A stretch of DNA of 5,645 bases from Lachnospiraceae bacterium (GTDB taxonomy: Bacteria > Bacillota > Clostridia > Lachnospirales > Lachnospiraceae): NCBI GenBank assembly GCA_017380975.1, contig JAFOCX010000105.1, positions 1 through 5,645 of the forward strand. The letters are read 5' to 3'. Position 1 is the stretch's first letter, and each line of letters begins with the position of its first letter. Positions 1 to 5,280 of the stretch are shown piece by piece. Both the position numbers and the translations under genes were made by a program. The notes under the pieces are model-generated. The model worked only from the letters and a program-made list of their open reading frames with translations, was not told the DNA's origin and searched no databases.

Positions 1-358
1 ATATGATCTTGGAATGCCTTCCCGATATGATATCGCAGTATTTGAAAAAGAAAACTCCTCATTGAATATGAAAAGGATCATCGGACTTCCGGGAGAGACT
101 GTACAGATCAAGGACAATCTGGTCTATATTAACGGAACCCCCCTGGATTCTGATGATGTACTAGGACAAGCAACGATCGCCGGAATTGCAGAATTTCCGA
201 TTGAACTGGGAGAGGATGAATATTTCCTTCTTGGCGACAATCGTGAATCGAGCGAAGACAGTCGTTTTTCCGGTATAGGAACAATAAAACGTGAACAATT
301 GACAGGAAAAGTCTGGTTTAAATTTCAGCCGATCGAAGAGTTCGGTCTGATACAGTAA
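1..358 (+). CDS. lepB: Signal peptidase I, 3' part (5' end outside window)
   Basis: Membrane-anchored serine protease that cleaves signal peptides from exported preproteins on the outer face of the cytoplasmic membrane. The frame is open from base 2, giving 118 visible residues. Numbered from the Met codon at 14-16, box C is SRYDIAVF (3-10), box D is MKRIIGLPGE (19-28) with the catalytic general-base Lys20, and box E is GDNRESSEDSR (74-84). The fragment ends in the typical GKVWFKF strand. The N-terminal membrane anchor and the catalytic Ser box (SMxPT) must lie upstream, so the ATG at 14 is an internal Met and not the start. The stop is followed 2 nt later by the rbgA ribosome binding site, so the genes are probably co-transcribed. 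In related genomes I would expect rplS upstream; this is inference. Family assignment is secure; which paralogue it is cannot be told. Confidence 0.95.
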   Translation, partial: YDLGMPSRYDIAVFEKENSSLNMKRIIGLPGETVQIKDNLVYINGTPLDSDDVLGQATIAGIAEFPIELGEDEYFLLGDNRESSEDSRFSGIGTIKREQLTGKVWFKFQPIEEFGLIQ

Positions 359-360
359 TA

Positions 361-366
361 GGAGGT
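361..366 (+). promoter_or_regulatory. Ribosome binding site of rbgA
   Basis: GGAGGT lies 5 nt before the ATG at 372-374 but only 2 nt before the in-frame GTG at 369-371. The spacing favours the ATG, as does the family N-terminus (MNIQW-PGHM). Confidence 0.8.
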
Positions 367-371
367 ACGTG

Positions 372-1235
372 ATGAATATTCAATGGTATCCGGGTCATAT
401 GACCAAGGCCAAACGTGCGATGCAGGAAGATATCAAATTGATCGATCTGATCATTGAACTTGTTGACGCGCGTGCACCGCTTTCCAGCCGCAATCCGGAC
501 ATTGATGTCCTTGGAAAAGGGAAAGCGCGTATGATCCTGCTTAATAAAGCAGATCTTGCATCGGAAGGTGCAAATGCTGCCTGGAGCAATTTCTTTAAAG
601 AAAAAGGATTTCAGGTTATGAAGATCGACGCACGCAGCAAAGCAACCTTGAAACAGATCAATGCAGTGATCCAGGAAGCATGTAAAGAGAAGATCGAGCG
701 TGACAGAAGACGAGGTATTTTAAATCGTCCGGTCAGAGCGATGGTTGTGGGAATCCCGAATGTAGGCAAGTCTACATTCATTAACAGCTTCGCAGGAAAG
801 GCTGCTGCTAAGACAGGAAACAAGCCGGGTGTTACAAAAGGAAATCAGTGGATCCGTCTGAACAAGCAAGTAGAGGTATTAGATACCCCGGGTATTTTAT
901 GGCCAAAATTTGAAGATCAGGAAGTTGGATTAAAACTTGCATTTTTAGGTTCGATCAATGAAGACATTTTAAATAAAGAAGAACTGGCAGGAGAACTTGT
1001 AACATTCATCTCTAAACTTCATCCGGGACTTCTATCTGAGCATTACAAGATCGAGGAAGAAGGAAAGAAGCAGTATGAAGTCCTTGAGGCAATCGCAGAG
1101 TCCAGAGCCTGTCTTACTAAGGGAGGCGGTTTTGATCTTGCAAGAGCTTCAAAACTGCTGTTAGACGATTTCAGAAGCGGAAGACTGGGACGCATTACAC
1201 TGGAAATGCCTCAGACAACTGTTACAGGAGAATAA
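372..1235 (+). CDS. rbgA: Ribosome biogenesis GTPase RbgA (YlqF)
   Basis: Circularly permuted GTPase that binds late 50S precursors and promotes incorporation of late ribosomal proteins (uL16 in Bacillus subtilis). At 287 residues it matches the family (about 282 in B. subtilis). The motif order shows the permutation: G4 NKAD (58-61) precedes the G1 P-loop GIPNVGKST (127-135), then the G2 Thr in GVTKGNQW (153-160), then G3 DTPG (171-174). The N-terminal MNIQWYPGHM includes His9, the residue proposed as catalytic in B. subtilis RbgA. The remaining C-terminal part (about 200-287) fits the helical RNA-binding domain. The start was chosen as the ATG at 372 rather than the GTG at 369 from ribosome-site spacing. 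It sits 13 nt after lepB and 1 nt before rnhB, as part of the same apparent operon. Nothing is missing or odd. Confidence 0.97.
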   Translation: MNIQWYPGHMTKAKRAMQEDIKLIDLIIELVDARAPLSSRNPDIDVLGKGKARMILLNKADLASEGANAAWSNFFKEKGFQVMKIDARSKATLKQINAVIQEACKEKIERDRRRGILNRPVRAMVVGIPNVGKSTFINSFAGKAAAKTGNKPGVTKGNQWIRLNKQVEVLDTPGILWPKFEDQEVGLKLAFLGSINEDILNKEELAGELVTFISKLHPGLLSEHYKIEEEGKKQYEVLEAIAESRACLTKGGGFDLARASKLLLDDFRSGRLGRITLEMPQTTVTGE

Positions 1236-1236
1236 T

Positions 1237-1887
1237 ATGGCGCGTGCATTAAAAGGAGACCGTTTAGAAAAAGAATTGCTTCGTCTTGAAGCGATGAAAG
1301 AATATGAGCGTCAGTATGAAGACTGTGCCCTGATCTGCGGCGTAGATGAAGCAGGAAGAGGACCTCTTGCAGGTCCGGTTGTCGCAGGTGCTGCAATTCT
1401 ACCAAAAGATCAGGTCATCTTATACTTAAATGATTCCAAAAAGCTTTCCGAAAAACGCCGTGAAGAATTATTCTTAGAGGTAAAAGAGAAAGCTGTTGCA
1501 TGGAGTGTCGGAATTGTCAGTCCTGCACGAATTGATGAGATCAACATTCTTCAGGCCACCTATGAGGCAATGCGTGAAGCGATCAAAGGTCTGCAGATGG
1601 TTCCGGACGTATTGTTAAATGATGCAGTAACGATTCCGGGACTCAGCATCACACAGGTTCCGATCATTAAAGGTGACGCCAAGAGCGTATCCATTGCTGC
1701 AGCCAGTGTCCTTGCAAAAGTTACAAGGGACCATATGATGGTCGAGTACGATCAGCTGTATCCGGAGTATGGTTTTGCAAAACATAAAGGCTACGGTACT
1801 GCTGCGCATACAGCAGCGATCCGTGAATTAGGACCGACCCCGATCCATCGTATGACTTTCTTGAAAAACATTCTGGGTCAAAAATAA
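1237..1887 (+). CDS. rnhB: Ribonuclease HII
   Basis: Mn/Mg-dependent endonuclease that cuts RNA in RNA/DNA hybrids and starts removal of single ribonucleotides misincorporated in DNA. The 216-residue product has an N-terminal extension of about 33 residues, then the hallmark GVDEAGRGPLAGPVVAGA (35-52) carrying Asp37, Glu38 and the GRG motif. Asp129 (LLNDAV) and Asp165 (KVTRDHMM) complete the DEDD-type active site. KGDAKSVSIAAASVLAK (145-161) and the HKGYGT motif (183-188) are also typical. Bacillus RNase HII is longer (about 255) because of a larger N-terminal part, so this is a short form and not a truncation. AGGAG at 1226-1230 gives good spacing to ATG 1237. Only one base separates it from the rbgA stop, suggesting translational coupling. 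Confidence 0.97.
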   Translation: MARALKGDRLEKELLRLEAMKEYERQYEDCALICGVDEAGRGPLAGPVVAGAAILPKDQVILYLNDSKKLSEKRREELFLEVKEKAVAWSVGIVSPARIDEINILQATYEAMREAIKGLQMVPDVLLNDAVTIPGLSITQVPIIKGDAKSVSIAAASVLAKVTRDHMMVEYDQLYPEYGFAKHKGYGTAAHTAAIRELGPTPIHRMTFLKNILGQK

Positions 1888-1895
1888 TATCGCAT

Positions 1896-1900
1896 AGGAA
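1896..1900 (+). promoter_or_regulatory. Ribosome binding site of yraN, very close to the start
   Basis: AGGAA lies directly before a GTG (1901-1903) and 3 nt before a TTG (1904-1906). An in-frame TAG at 1895-1897 rules out any earlier start, so one of these two weak codons must be used. The TTG has the more workable spacing. Confidence 0.55.
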
Positions 1901-1903
1901 GTG

Positions 1904-2254
1904 TTGAACGCGAACAATAAGAGAACGACCGGCAGCCATTATGAACAGCAAGTGGCTGCCTTTTTAGAAAAACAAGGTTTTGAAATACTGGAAATGAATT
2001 TTCGTTGTAAAAGCGGTGAGATCGATATTATCGCACGAGATGGATCGTACTTGGTATTTGTCGAAGTGAAATATCGCAGATCTCGCACTGCAGGCAATGC
2101 TCTGGAGGCTATAGATGCCAGAAAAGCAGCTCAGGTTCGTCGCATTGCCCAAGTGTATCTGTATCAAAAGAGATATCCGGAAACGACACCATGCAGGTTC
2201 GATGCGGCAGGTGTCAACGGTACAACGATTACATATATTAAAAATGCATTTTGA
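1904..2254 (+). CDS. yraN: UPF0102 (YraN) family nuclease-fold protein
   Basis: Small conserved protein of the YraN/UPF0102 family, with a restriction-endonuclease-like PD-(D/E)XK fold. Its cellular role is not firmly established; context with rnhB suggests nucleic-acid metabolism, which is inference. It has 116 residues from TTG 1904, or 117 from GTG 1901; numbering below uses the 117-residue form. The family pattern is clear: KRTTGSHYEQQVAAFL (7-22) with conserved Gly11 and Glu15, CKSGEIDIIARDG (36-48) with Asp42, and VFVEVKYR (52-59) with Glu55 and Lys57. Asp42, Glu55 and Lys57 form the expected metal-binding and catalytic set, so it looks intact. The start is non-ATG: an in-frame stop at 1895 forbids anything further upstream and no in-frame ATG exists nearby. 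It lies 16 nt after rnhB and 13 nt before pgeF. Confidence 0.93.
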   Translation: MNANNKRTTGSHYEQQVAAFLEKQGFEILEMNFRCKSGEIDIIARDGSYLVFVEVKYRRSRTAGNALEAIDARKAAQVRRIAQVYLYQKRYPETTPCRFDAAGVNGTTITYIKNAF

Positions 2255-2261
2255 AAGGAGG
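2254..2261 (+). promoter_or_regulatory. Ribosome binding site of pgeF
   Basis: AAAGGAGG, whose first A is the last base of the yraN TGA stop, ends 6 nt before ATG 2268. It fixes the pgeF start there and rejects the longer open frame that begins inside yraN. Confidence 0.88.
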
Positions 2262-2267
2262 CAATCT

Positions 2268-3119
2268 ATGTTTCAATGGAATCGAAAAAACACTGAGCCT
2301 CATTTAGACGAGAAGAACAAGCACGGAGTGACATGGCTGTCATTTCCGTCTTTAGATGCGACCGGGATGGTAAAACATGCATTTTCCACTCGCATGGGCG
2401 GAGTCAGTGAAGGACCATTTGCAACTATGAACTTTTCATTTACAAGAGGCGATGATCCTAACGCAGTAAAAGAAAACTATCGTCGTATGGCCAACGCACT
2501 TGATGTGGAAATGGAACGAATGGTCGTGACATGGCAGACACATACTACAAATGTACGCAAAGTTACGGAAGAAGATTTTGGAAAAGGCGTGATTAAAGAT
2601 AGAGATTATCGTGATATTGATGGATTAATCACCAACATTCCTGGTGTAACATTAGTTACATTTTTCGCAGATTGTGTTCCGCTTTACTTTTTAGACACGA
2701 AGAATAAAGCGATCGGATTATCTCATTCCGGTTGGAGAGGAACGGTTCATCGAATGGGACAGGAGACACTTCTTCGAATGAGAGAAGCCTTTGGTACAGA
2801 TCCGGCTGACGTTGTCGCTTGTATCGGACCGAGCATTTGTCAGGAATGCTATGAAGTTGGTCCGGAAGTGATCGAACAGTTTCGAAATGCGTTTGCAGAA
2901 TGTCATCACGAAAACTTATTCTACGAGAAACCAAACGGTAAATTTCAGTTGAATTTATGGGAAGCAAACCGTATTGTACTCAGCGAGGCATGTATTCCGG
3001 AAAATCAGATTTCCGTGACAGACATCTGCACCTACTGTAACCCGGATCTTCTATATTCTCATAGAAGGTGTGCGGATAAACGCGGTAACCTATGTGCTTT
3101 TTTATGTTTAAAGGAATAA
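2268..3119 (+). CDS. pgeF: PgeF/YfiH (DUF152, multicopper polyphenol oxidase-like) protein
   Basis: Member of the YfiH/YlmD/LACC1 family. Family members have been reported to act as purine nucleoside phosphorylase, adenosine deaminase and methylthioadenosine phosphorylase, and E. coli YfiH (PgeF) as a peptidoglycan-precursor editing factor. Which applies here cannot be read from sequence, and the old 'laccase' name is probably misleading. The product is 283 residues. The three expected Zn ligands are present: His92 (TWQTHTT, 88-94), Cys136 (FFADCVPLYF, 132-141) and His153 (SHSGWRGT, 152-159). Also seen are DGLIT (118-122), IGPSICQECYEVG (187-199) and the C-terminal TYCNPDLLYSHRR (255-267). 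About 30 N-terminal residues precede the conserved core. The start is fixed by AAAGGAGG. The upstream extension of the open frame to 2115 overlaps yraN and is not used. It is probably the last gene of the lepB operon. Confidence 0.93.
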   Translation: MFQWNRKNTEPHLDEKNKHGVTWLSFPSLDATGMVKHAFSTRMGGVSEGPFATMNFSFTRGDDPNAVKENYRRMANALDVEMERMVVTWQTHTTNVRKVTEEDFGKGVIKDRDYRDIDGLITNIPGVTLVTFFADCVPLYFLDTKNKAIGLSHSGWRGTVHRMGQETLLRMREAFGTDPADVVACIGPSICQECYEVGPEVIEQFRNAFAECHHENLFYEKPNGKFQLNLWEANRIVLSEACIPENQISVTDICTYCNPDLLYSHRRCADKRGNLCAFLCLKE

Positions 3120-3170
3120 ACCTTCGTTTCGATGCTTGATAAATATGACAATTTTCGAAAAACCTTCTAG

Positions 3171-3198
3171 TGTATTATTTGTTTGCTCGCCCATAATA
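3171..3198 (+). promoter_or_regulatory. Candidate sigma-G-type promoter of the SASP gene
   Basis: CATAATA at 3192-3198 fits the forespore sigma-G -10 consensus (CATWHTA). Upstream, TGTATT at 3171-3176 resembles the GHATR-type -35, but the spacer is 15 nt where about 17-18 is usual. A transcript from here would have a leader of about 50 nt. SASP genes are normally sigma-G controlled, which is the main support. Confidence 0.38.
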
Positions 3199-3237
3199 GG
3201 AGTGTAACAAAAAACAGCCGCGATTAAACGGCAGTAC

Positions 3238-3248
3238 AAAAAAGGAGG
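3238..3248 (+). promoter_or_regulatory. Strong ribosome binding site of the SASP gene
   Basis: AAAAAAGGAGG ends 8 nt before ATG 3257 and only 2 nt before the in-frame TTG 3251, so the ATG is the start. The near-perfect site fits the very high expression typical of SASPs. Confidence 0.85.
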
Positions 3249-3256
3249 CGTTGACT

Positions 3257-3472
3257 ATGTCTAATAACAATTCTTCTAATAACAACCGTGTGGTAGTACC
3301 TGAGGCAAAAGAGGCAATGAACCGTTTCAAAATGGAAGTAGCCAATGAAATTGGTGTTCCGCTCTCCAATGGTTACAACGGCAACCTCACATCTGCGCAG
3401 AACGGCAGCGTAGGCGGCTATATGGTTAAGAAGATGATCGAAGCACAGGAGAAACAGATGGCAGGCAAATAA
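3257..3472 (+). CDS. Alpha/beta-type small acid-soluble spore protein
   Basis: DNA-binding protein made in the forespore. It saturates spore DNA, shifts it towards an A-like form that resists UV and chemical damage, and is degraded to amino acids at germination. The 71-residue size is typical. After an Asn/Ser-rich leader (2-10) comes VPEAKEAMNRFKMEVANEIGV (14-34 region), which includes the site cut by germination protease GPR, expected between Glu27 and Val28 in MEVANE. The C-terminal family motif GSVGGYMVKKMIEAQE (50-65) is present. Several paralogues per genome are normal, so no specific gene symbol is assigned. It stands alone between two housekeeping operons, with its own candidate promoter and terminator. 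The family call is firm and proves that the lineage makes, or recently made, endospores. Confidence 0.96.
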   Translation: MSNNNSSNNNRVVVPEAKEAMNRFKMEVANEIGVPLSNGYNGNLTSAQNGSVGGYMVKKMIEAQEKQMAGK

Positions 3473-3491
3473 GCCATAAATAAATGAAAAT

Positions 3492-3534
3492 GATCCCTTT
3501 CGTCGGCATACACGGCGAAGGGGATTTTAAATTT
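3492..3534 (+). terminator. Intrinsic terminator after the SASP gene
   Basis: A 13-bp stem pairs 3493-3505 with 3513-3525, including two G-T wobbles, around a 7-nt loop (GCATACA). It is followed by a TTTTAAATTT tract, interrupted by three A's. It lies 20 nt after the SASP stop and would insulate the rsmD operon from spore transcription. Confidence 0.8.
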
Positions 3535-3564
3535 CATTGGTTTCGATTTTATACAAAAATTTGC

Positions 3565-3593
3565 TTGTATATCCTTTCCATTCCGATTATAAT
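3565..3593 (+). promoter_or_regulatory. Sigma-A-type promoter of the rsmD operon
   Basis: TTGTAT (3565-3570) and a perfect TATAAT (3588-3593) are separated by exactly 17 nt. The predicted transcript start near 3600 leaves a short leader of about 17 nt before ATG 3617, containing the GAGG ribosome binding site (3607-3610). A 7-bp inverted repeat (TTCCATT 3576-3582, AATGGAA 3591-3597) overlaps the -10 box. Confidence 0.75.
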
Positions 3594-3616
3594 GGAATAA
3601 TATAATGAGGTGAATT

Positions 3617-4189
3617 ATGAGAGTTATTGCAGGAAGCGCCAGACGGCTGCAATTGAAAACGGTAGAGGGTATGGATACACGCCCAACCCAGGATCGTATA
3701 AAAGAAACATTATTTAATATGATCAACAATGATCTGTACGGAGCTGCCTTTCTGGATCTGTTTGCCGGAAGCGGGGCCATCGGCATCGAGGCATTGAGCC
3801 GCGGTGCGAAGGAGGCTGTGTTTATCGATAACGGAAGCCGCCAGGTTGCATGTATCCGTGACAATCTGAAAACAACAAGACTGGAAGAGAAAGCGCTTGT
3901 CATGAACAGCGATGTGGTTTCCGGTCTTAAGATGCTTGAAAGAAACGGAAAGAAGTATGATCTTGTATTTATGGATCCGCCTTACGACCGTGAGCTGGAA
4001 AAGCATGTGATGGAGACATTTCAGAACTCCTGCCTTGCTGATGAAGATACGCTTTTCATCATTGAGGCATCCCTGGGAACAGATTTTTCCTGGGCCGGCC
4101 CGATGGGATATGAAATCATTCGTACAAAAGAGTATAAGACGAATAAACATGTCTTTTTGATGAAAGCTCTGGAGACGGATAAAAACTAA
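3617..4189 (+). CDS. rsmD: 16S rRNA (guanine-966-N2)-methyltransferase RsmD
   Basis: SAM-dependent enzyme that methylates N2 of G966 (E. coli numbering) in 16S rRNA of the small subunit, next to the P site. The product is 190 residues, usual for the family. N-terminal [10 protein letters not shown] (1-10) and [14 protein letters not shown] (21-34) are RsmD hallmarks. Motif I of the Rossmann fold is [20 protein letters not shown] (45-64), Asp71 in VFIDN would bind SAM ribose, and the amino-methyltransferase catalytic motif is DPPY (120-123). GAGG at 3607-3610 precedes ATG 3617 by 6 nt. It is the first gene of an operon with coaD, 20 nt downstream. RsmD-CoaD adjacency is very widespread in bacteria. 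The long open frame antisense to this gene is a shadow. Confidence 0.96.
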   Translation: MRVIAGSARRLQLKTVEGMDTRPTQDRIKETLFNMINNDLYGAAFLDLFAGSGAIGIEALSRGAKEAVFIDNGSRQVACIRDNLKTTRLEEKALVMNSDVVSGLKMLERNGKKYDLVFMDPPYDRELEKHVMETFQNSCLADEDTLFIIEASLGTDFSWAGPMGYEIIRTKEYKTNKHVFLMKALETDKN

Positions 4190-4209
4190 AGAAAACCGGA
4201 GATGGTATT

Positions 4210-4707
4210 ATGAAGAAAGCAATTTATCCGGGAAGTTTTGACCCGGTAACATTAGGACACATCGATGTTATCGAACGTGCATCGAAATTATTTGATCATC
4301 TGATCATTGCCGTACTTGGAAACAGCGCAAAAACTCCGTTGTTCTCTACTGAGGAACGTGTTAAGATGTTAAAAGAAGTTACAAAGCACATTCCGAATGT
4401 TGAGGTGGAGAGCTTTGGCGGTCTTACTGTCGATTTCGCAAAAGCTCACAACGCGAATGCGATGGTGCGCGGCCTTCGTGCGGTTACCGATTTTGAGTAT
4501 GAACTTCAGATCGCACAGTTAAACCACGTGATCAATCCGGAAATTGATACCGTATTTTTAGTAACCGACTTAAAATATGCATACCTCAGCTCCAGTTCTG
4601 TAAAAGAAGTAGCGGCTTACGGCGGCGACATTTCCCAGTTCGTTACTCCGCTTGTAGAACAGGAAGTTAAGAAGAAATTCGAAGGTAAGATCAAAGGAAA
4701 GGAATAA
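4210..4707 (+). CDS. coaD: Phosphopantetheine adenylyltransferase
   Basis: Catalyses the fourth step of coenzyme A synthesis: 4'-phosphopantetheine plus ATP gives dephospho-CoA plus pyrophosphate, in the cytoplasm as a hexamer. The 165-residue length is standard. Nucleotidyltransferase signature [16 protein letters not shown] (6-21) contains the TxGH motif with His17 for ATP. The substrate-binding RGLR (88-91), with the following DFEYE, and the C-terminal [11 protein letters not shown] (125-135, ISSTxVRE-like) are all present. A GGAG at 4198-4201 lies 8 nt before the ATG. The gene follows rsmD by 20 nt and precedes the coiled-coil gene by 6 nt, whose ribosome binding site (AAAGGAAAGGAA) lies within the last coaD codons, suggesting coupled translation. 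The C-terminal 15 residues are lysine-rich. Confidence 0.97.
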   Translation: MKKAIYPGSFDPVTLGHIDVIERASKLFDHLIIAVLGNSAKTPLFSTEERVKMLKEVTKHIPNVEVESFGGLTVDFAKAHNANAMVRGLRAVTDFEYELQIAQLNHVINPEIDTVFLVTDLKYAYLSSSSVKEVAAYGGDISQFVTPLVEQEVKKKFEGKIKGKE

Positions 4708-4713
4708 ACAACT

Positions 4714-5280
4714 ATGAGCAGAATTGAACAGTTAATTACTGAAATTGAAGAATATATCGACAGCTGTAAGTTCCAGCCGTTATCTACAACAAAGATTATC
4801 GTAAACAAAGAGGAGTTAGACGAACTTTTAGTTGAGCTTCGTCTTCGTATTCCGGATGAGATCAAGCAGTATCAGAAGATCATCAGCAACCAGGAAGCAA
4901 TTCTTTCTGATGCTCGATCTAAAGCAGACGCAATGTTAGATGAGGCGACTGCTCAGACAAGCGAGATGGTTAATGAGCACGAGATCATGCAGAGAGCTTA
5001 TGCCCATGCAAACGAGGTGATCGAGCAGGCACAGGCACAGGCGCAGGCAATCATTGACAATGCTGTAAATGATGCAAACAATATCCGTCAGGGTTCCATC
5101 CAGTATACAGATGAGATGTTAAAGAGCCTTCAGACAATCATCACACACTCCATGGAAGGCGCACAAGGTCGTTTTGATGCGTTTATGAATTCCATGAAGT
5201 CCAGCTACGACATCGTTTCTTCCAACAGACAGGAATTGTCCGGAAGCATCGTTGTAGAGGCGACAGAAGAGGAAGCTTAA
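4714..5280 (+). CDS. Coiled-coil protein, SepIVA-like (DivIVA-superfamily-like) candidate
   Basis: No catalytic motif, signal peptide or membrane segment is seen. The 188-residue product has a short N-terminal region (1-50) ending in IPDEI, then a long charged helical stretch rich in Ala, Gln and Glu (51-125) that should form a coiled coil, including QAQAQAQA (105-112). A second helical part follows (128-175) and the tail is acidic (EATEEEA). Such proteins are often auto-labelled 'ATPase' or 'ATP synthase subunit B/H-like' from coiled-coil similarity alone; there is no Walker motif, so that label is not supported. Compared with mycobacterial SepIVA as I recall it, there are similar blocks in the same order: IPxE(L/I), (I/M)LxDAxxxAD(S/A)M and a C-terminal R..L. 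The adjacency to coaD is consistent. A role as a cytoplasmic scaffold in division or envelope growth is inference. Translation signals lie in the coaD end; it closes the rsmD operon. Confidence 0.85.
   Translation: MSRIEQLITEIEEYIDSCKFQPLSTTKIIVNKEELDELLVELRLRIPDEIKQYQKIISNQEAILSDARSKADAMLDEATAQTSEMVNEHEIMQRAYAHANEVIEQAQAQAQAIIDNAVNDANNIRQGSIQYTDEMLKSLQTIITHSMEGAQGRFDAFMNSMKSSYDIVSSNRQELSGSIVVEATEEEA
5026..5049 (+). repeat. CAGGCA hexamer repeat inside the coiled-coil gene
   Basis: Four tandem CAGGCN units (third copy ends in G) encode four Gln-Ala pairs at residues 105-112. The units stay in frame, so copy changes would lengthen the helix by two residues each. Confidence 0.85.

Noticed and set aside
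14..16. ATG at 14 as the start of the signal peptidase
   Set aside because: Codons before it are open and the catalytic Ser and membrane anchor would be missing; it is an internal Met of a gene cut by the window edge.
2115..2267. Upstream extension of the pgeF open frame
   Set aside because: It overlaps yraN in another frame, and the strong AAAGGAGG before ATG 2268 marks the start.
3152..3161. TTTTCGAAAA palindrome after pgeF
   Set aside because: A short AT-rich palindrome with no T-tract or partner; likely chance.
3217..3232. GCCG/CGGC hairpin followed on the minus strand by a T-run
   Set aside because: Only 4 bp with an 8-nt loop, and no minus-strand gene lies upstream to need a terminator.
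3561..3566. TTGCTT as the -35 box of the rsmD promoter
   Set aside because: It would give a 21-nt spacer to TATAAT; the overlapping TTGTAT at 3565-3570 gives the ideal 17.
3418..3903. 161-codon minus-strand open frame across the SASP end and rsmD
   Set aside because: It runs antisense to two well-supported genes and to the terminator, with no family motif; it is a shadow.
3710..4150. 146-codon minus-strand open frame antisense to rsmD
   Set aside because: It lies wholly within rsmD, with no recognisable motif or convincing ribosome binding site.
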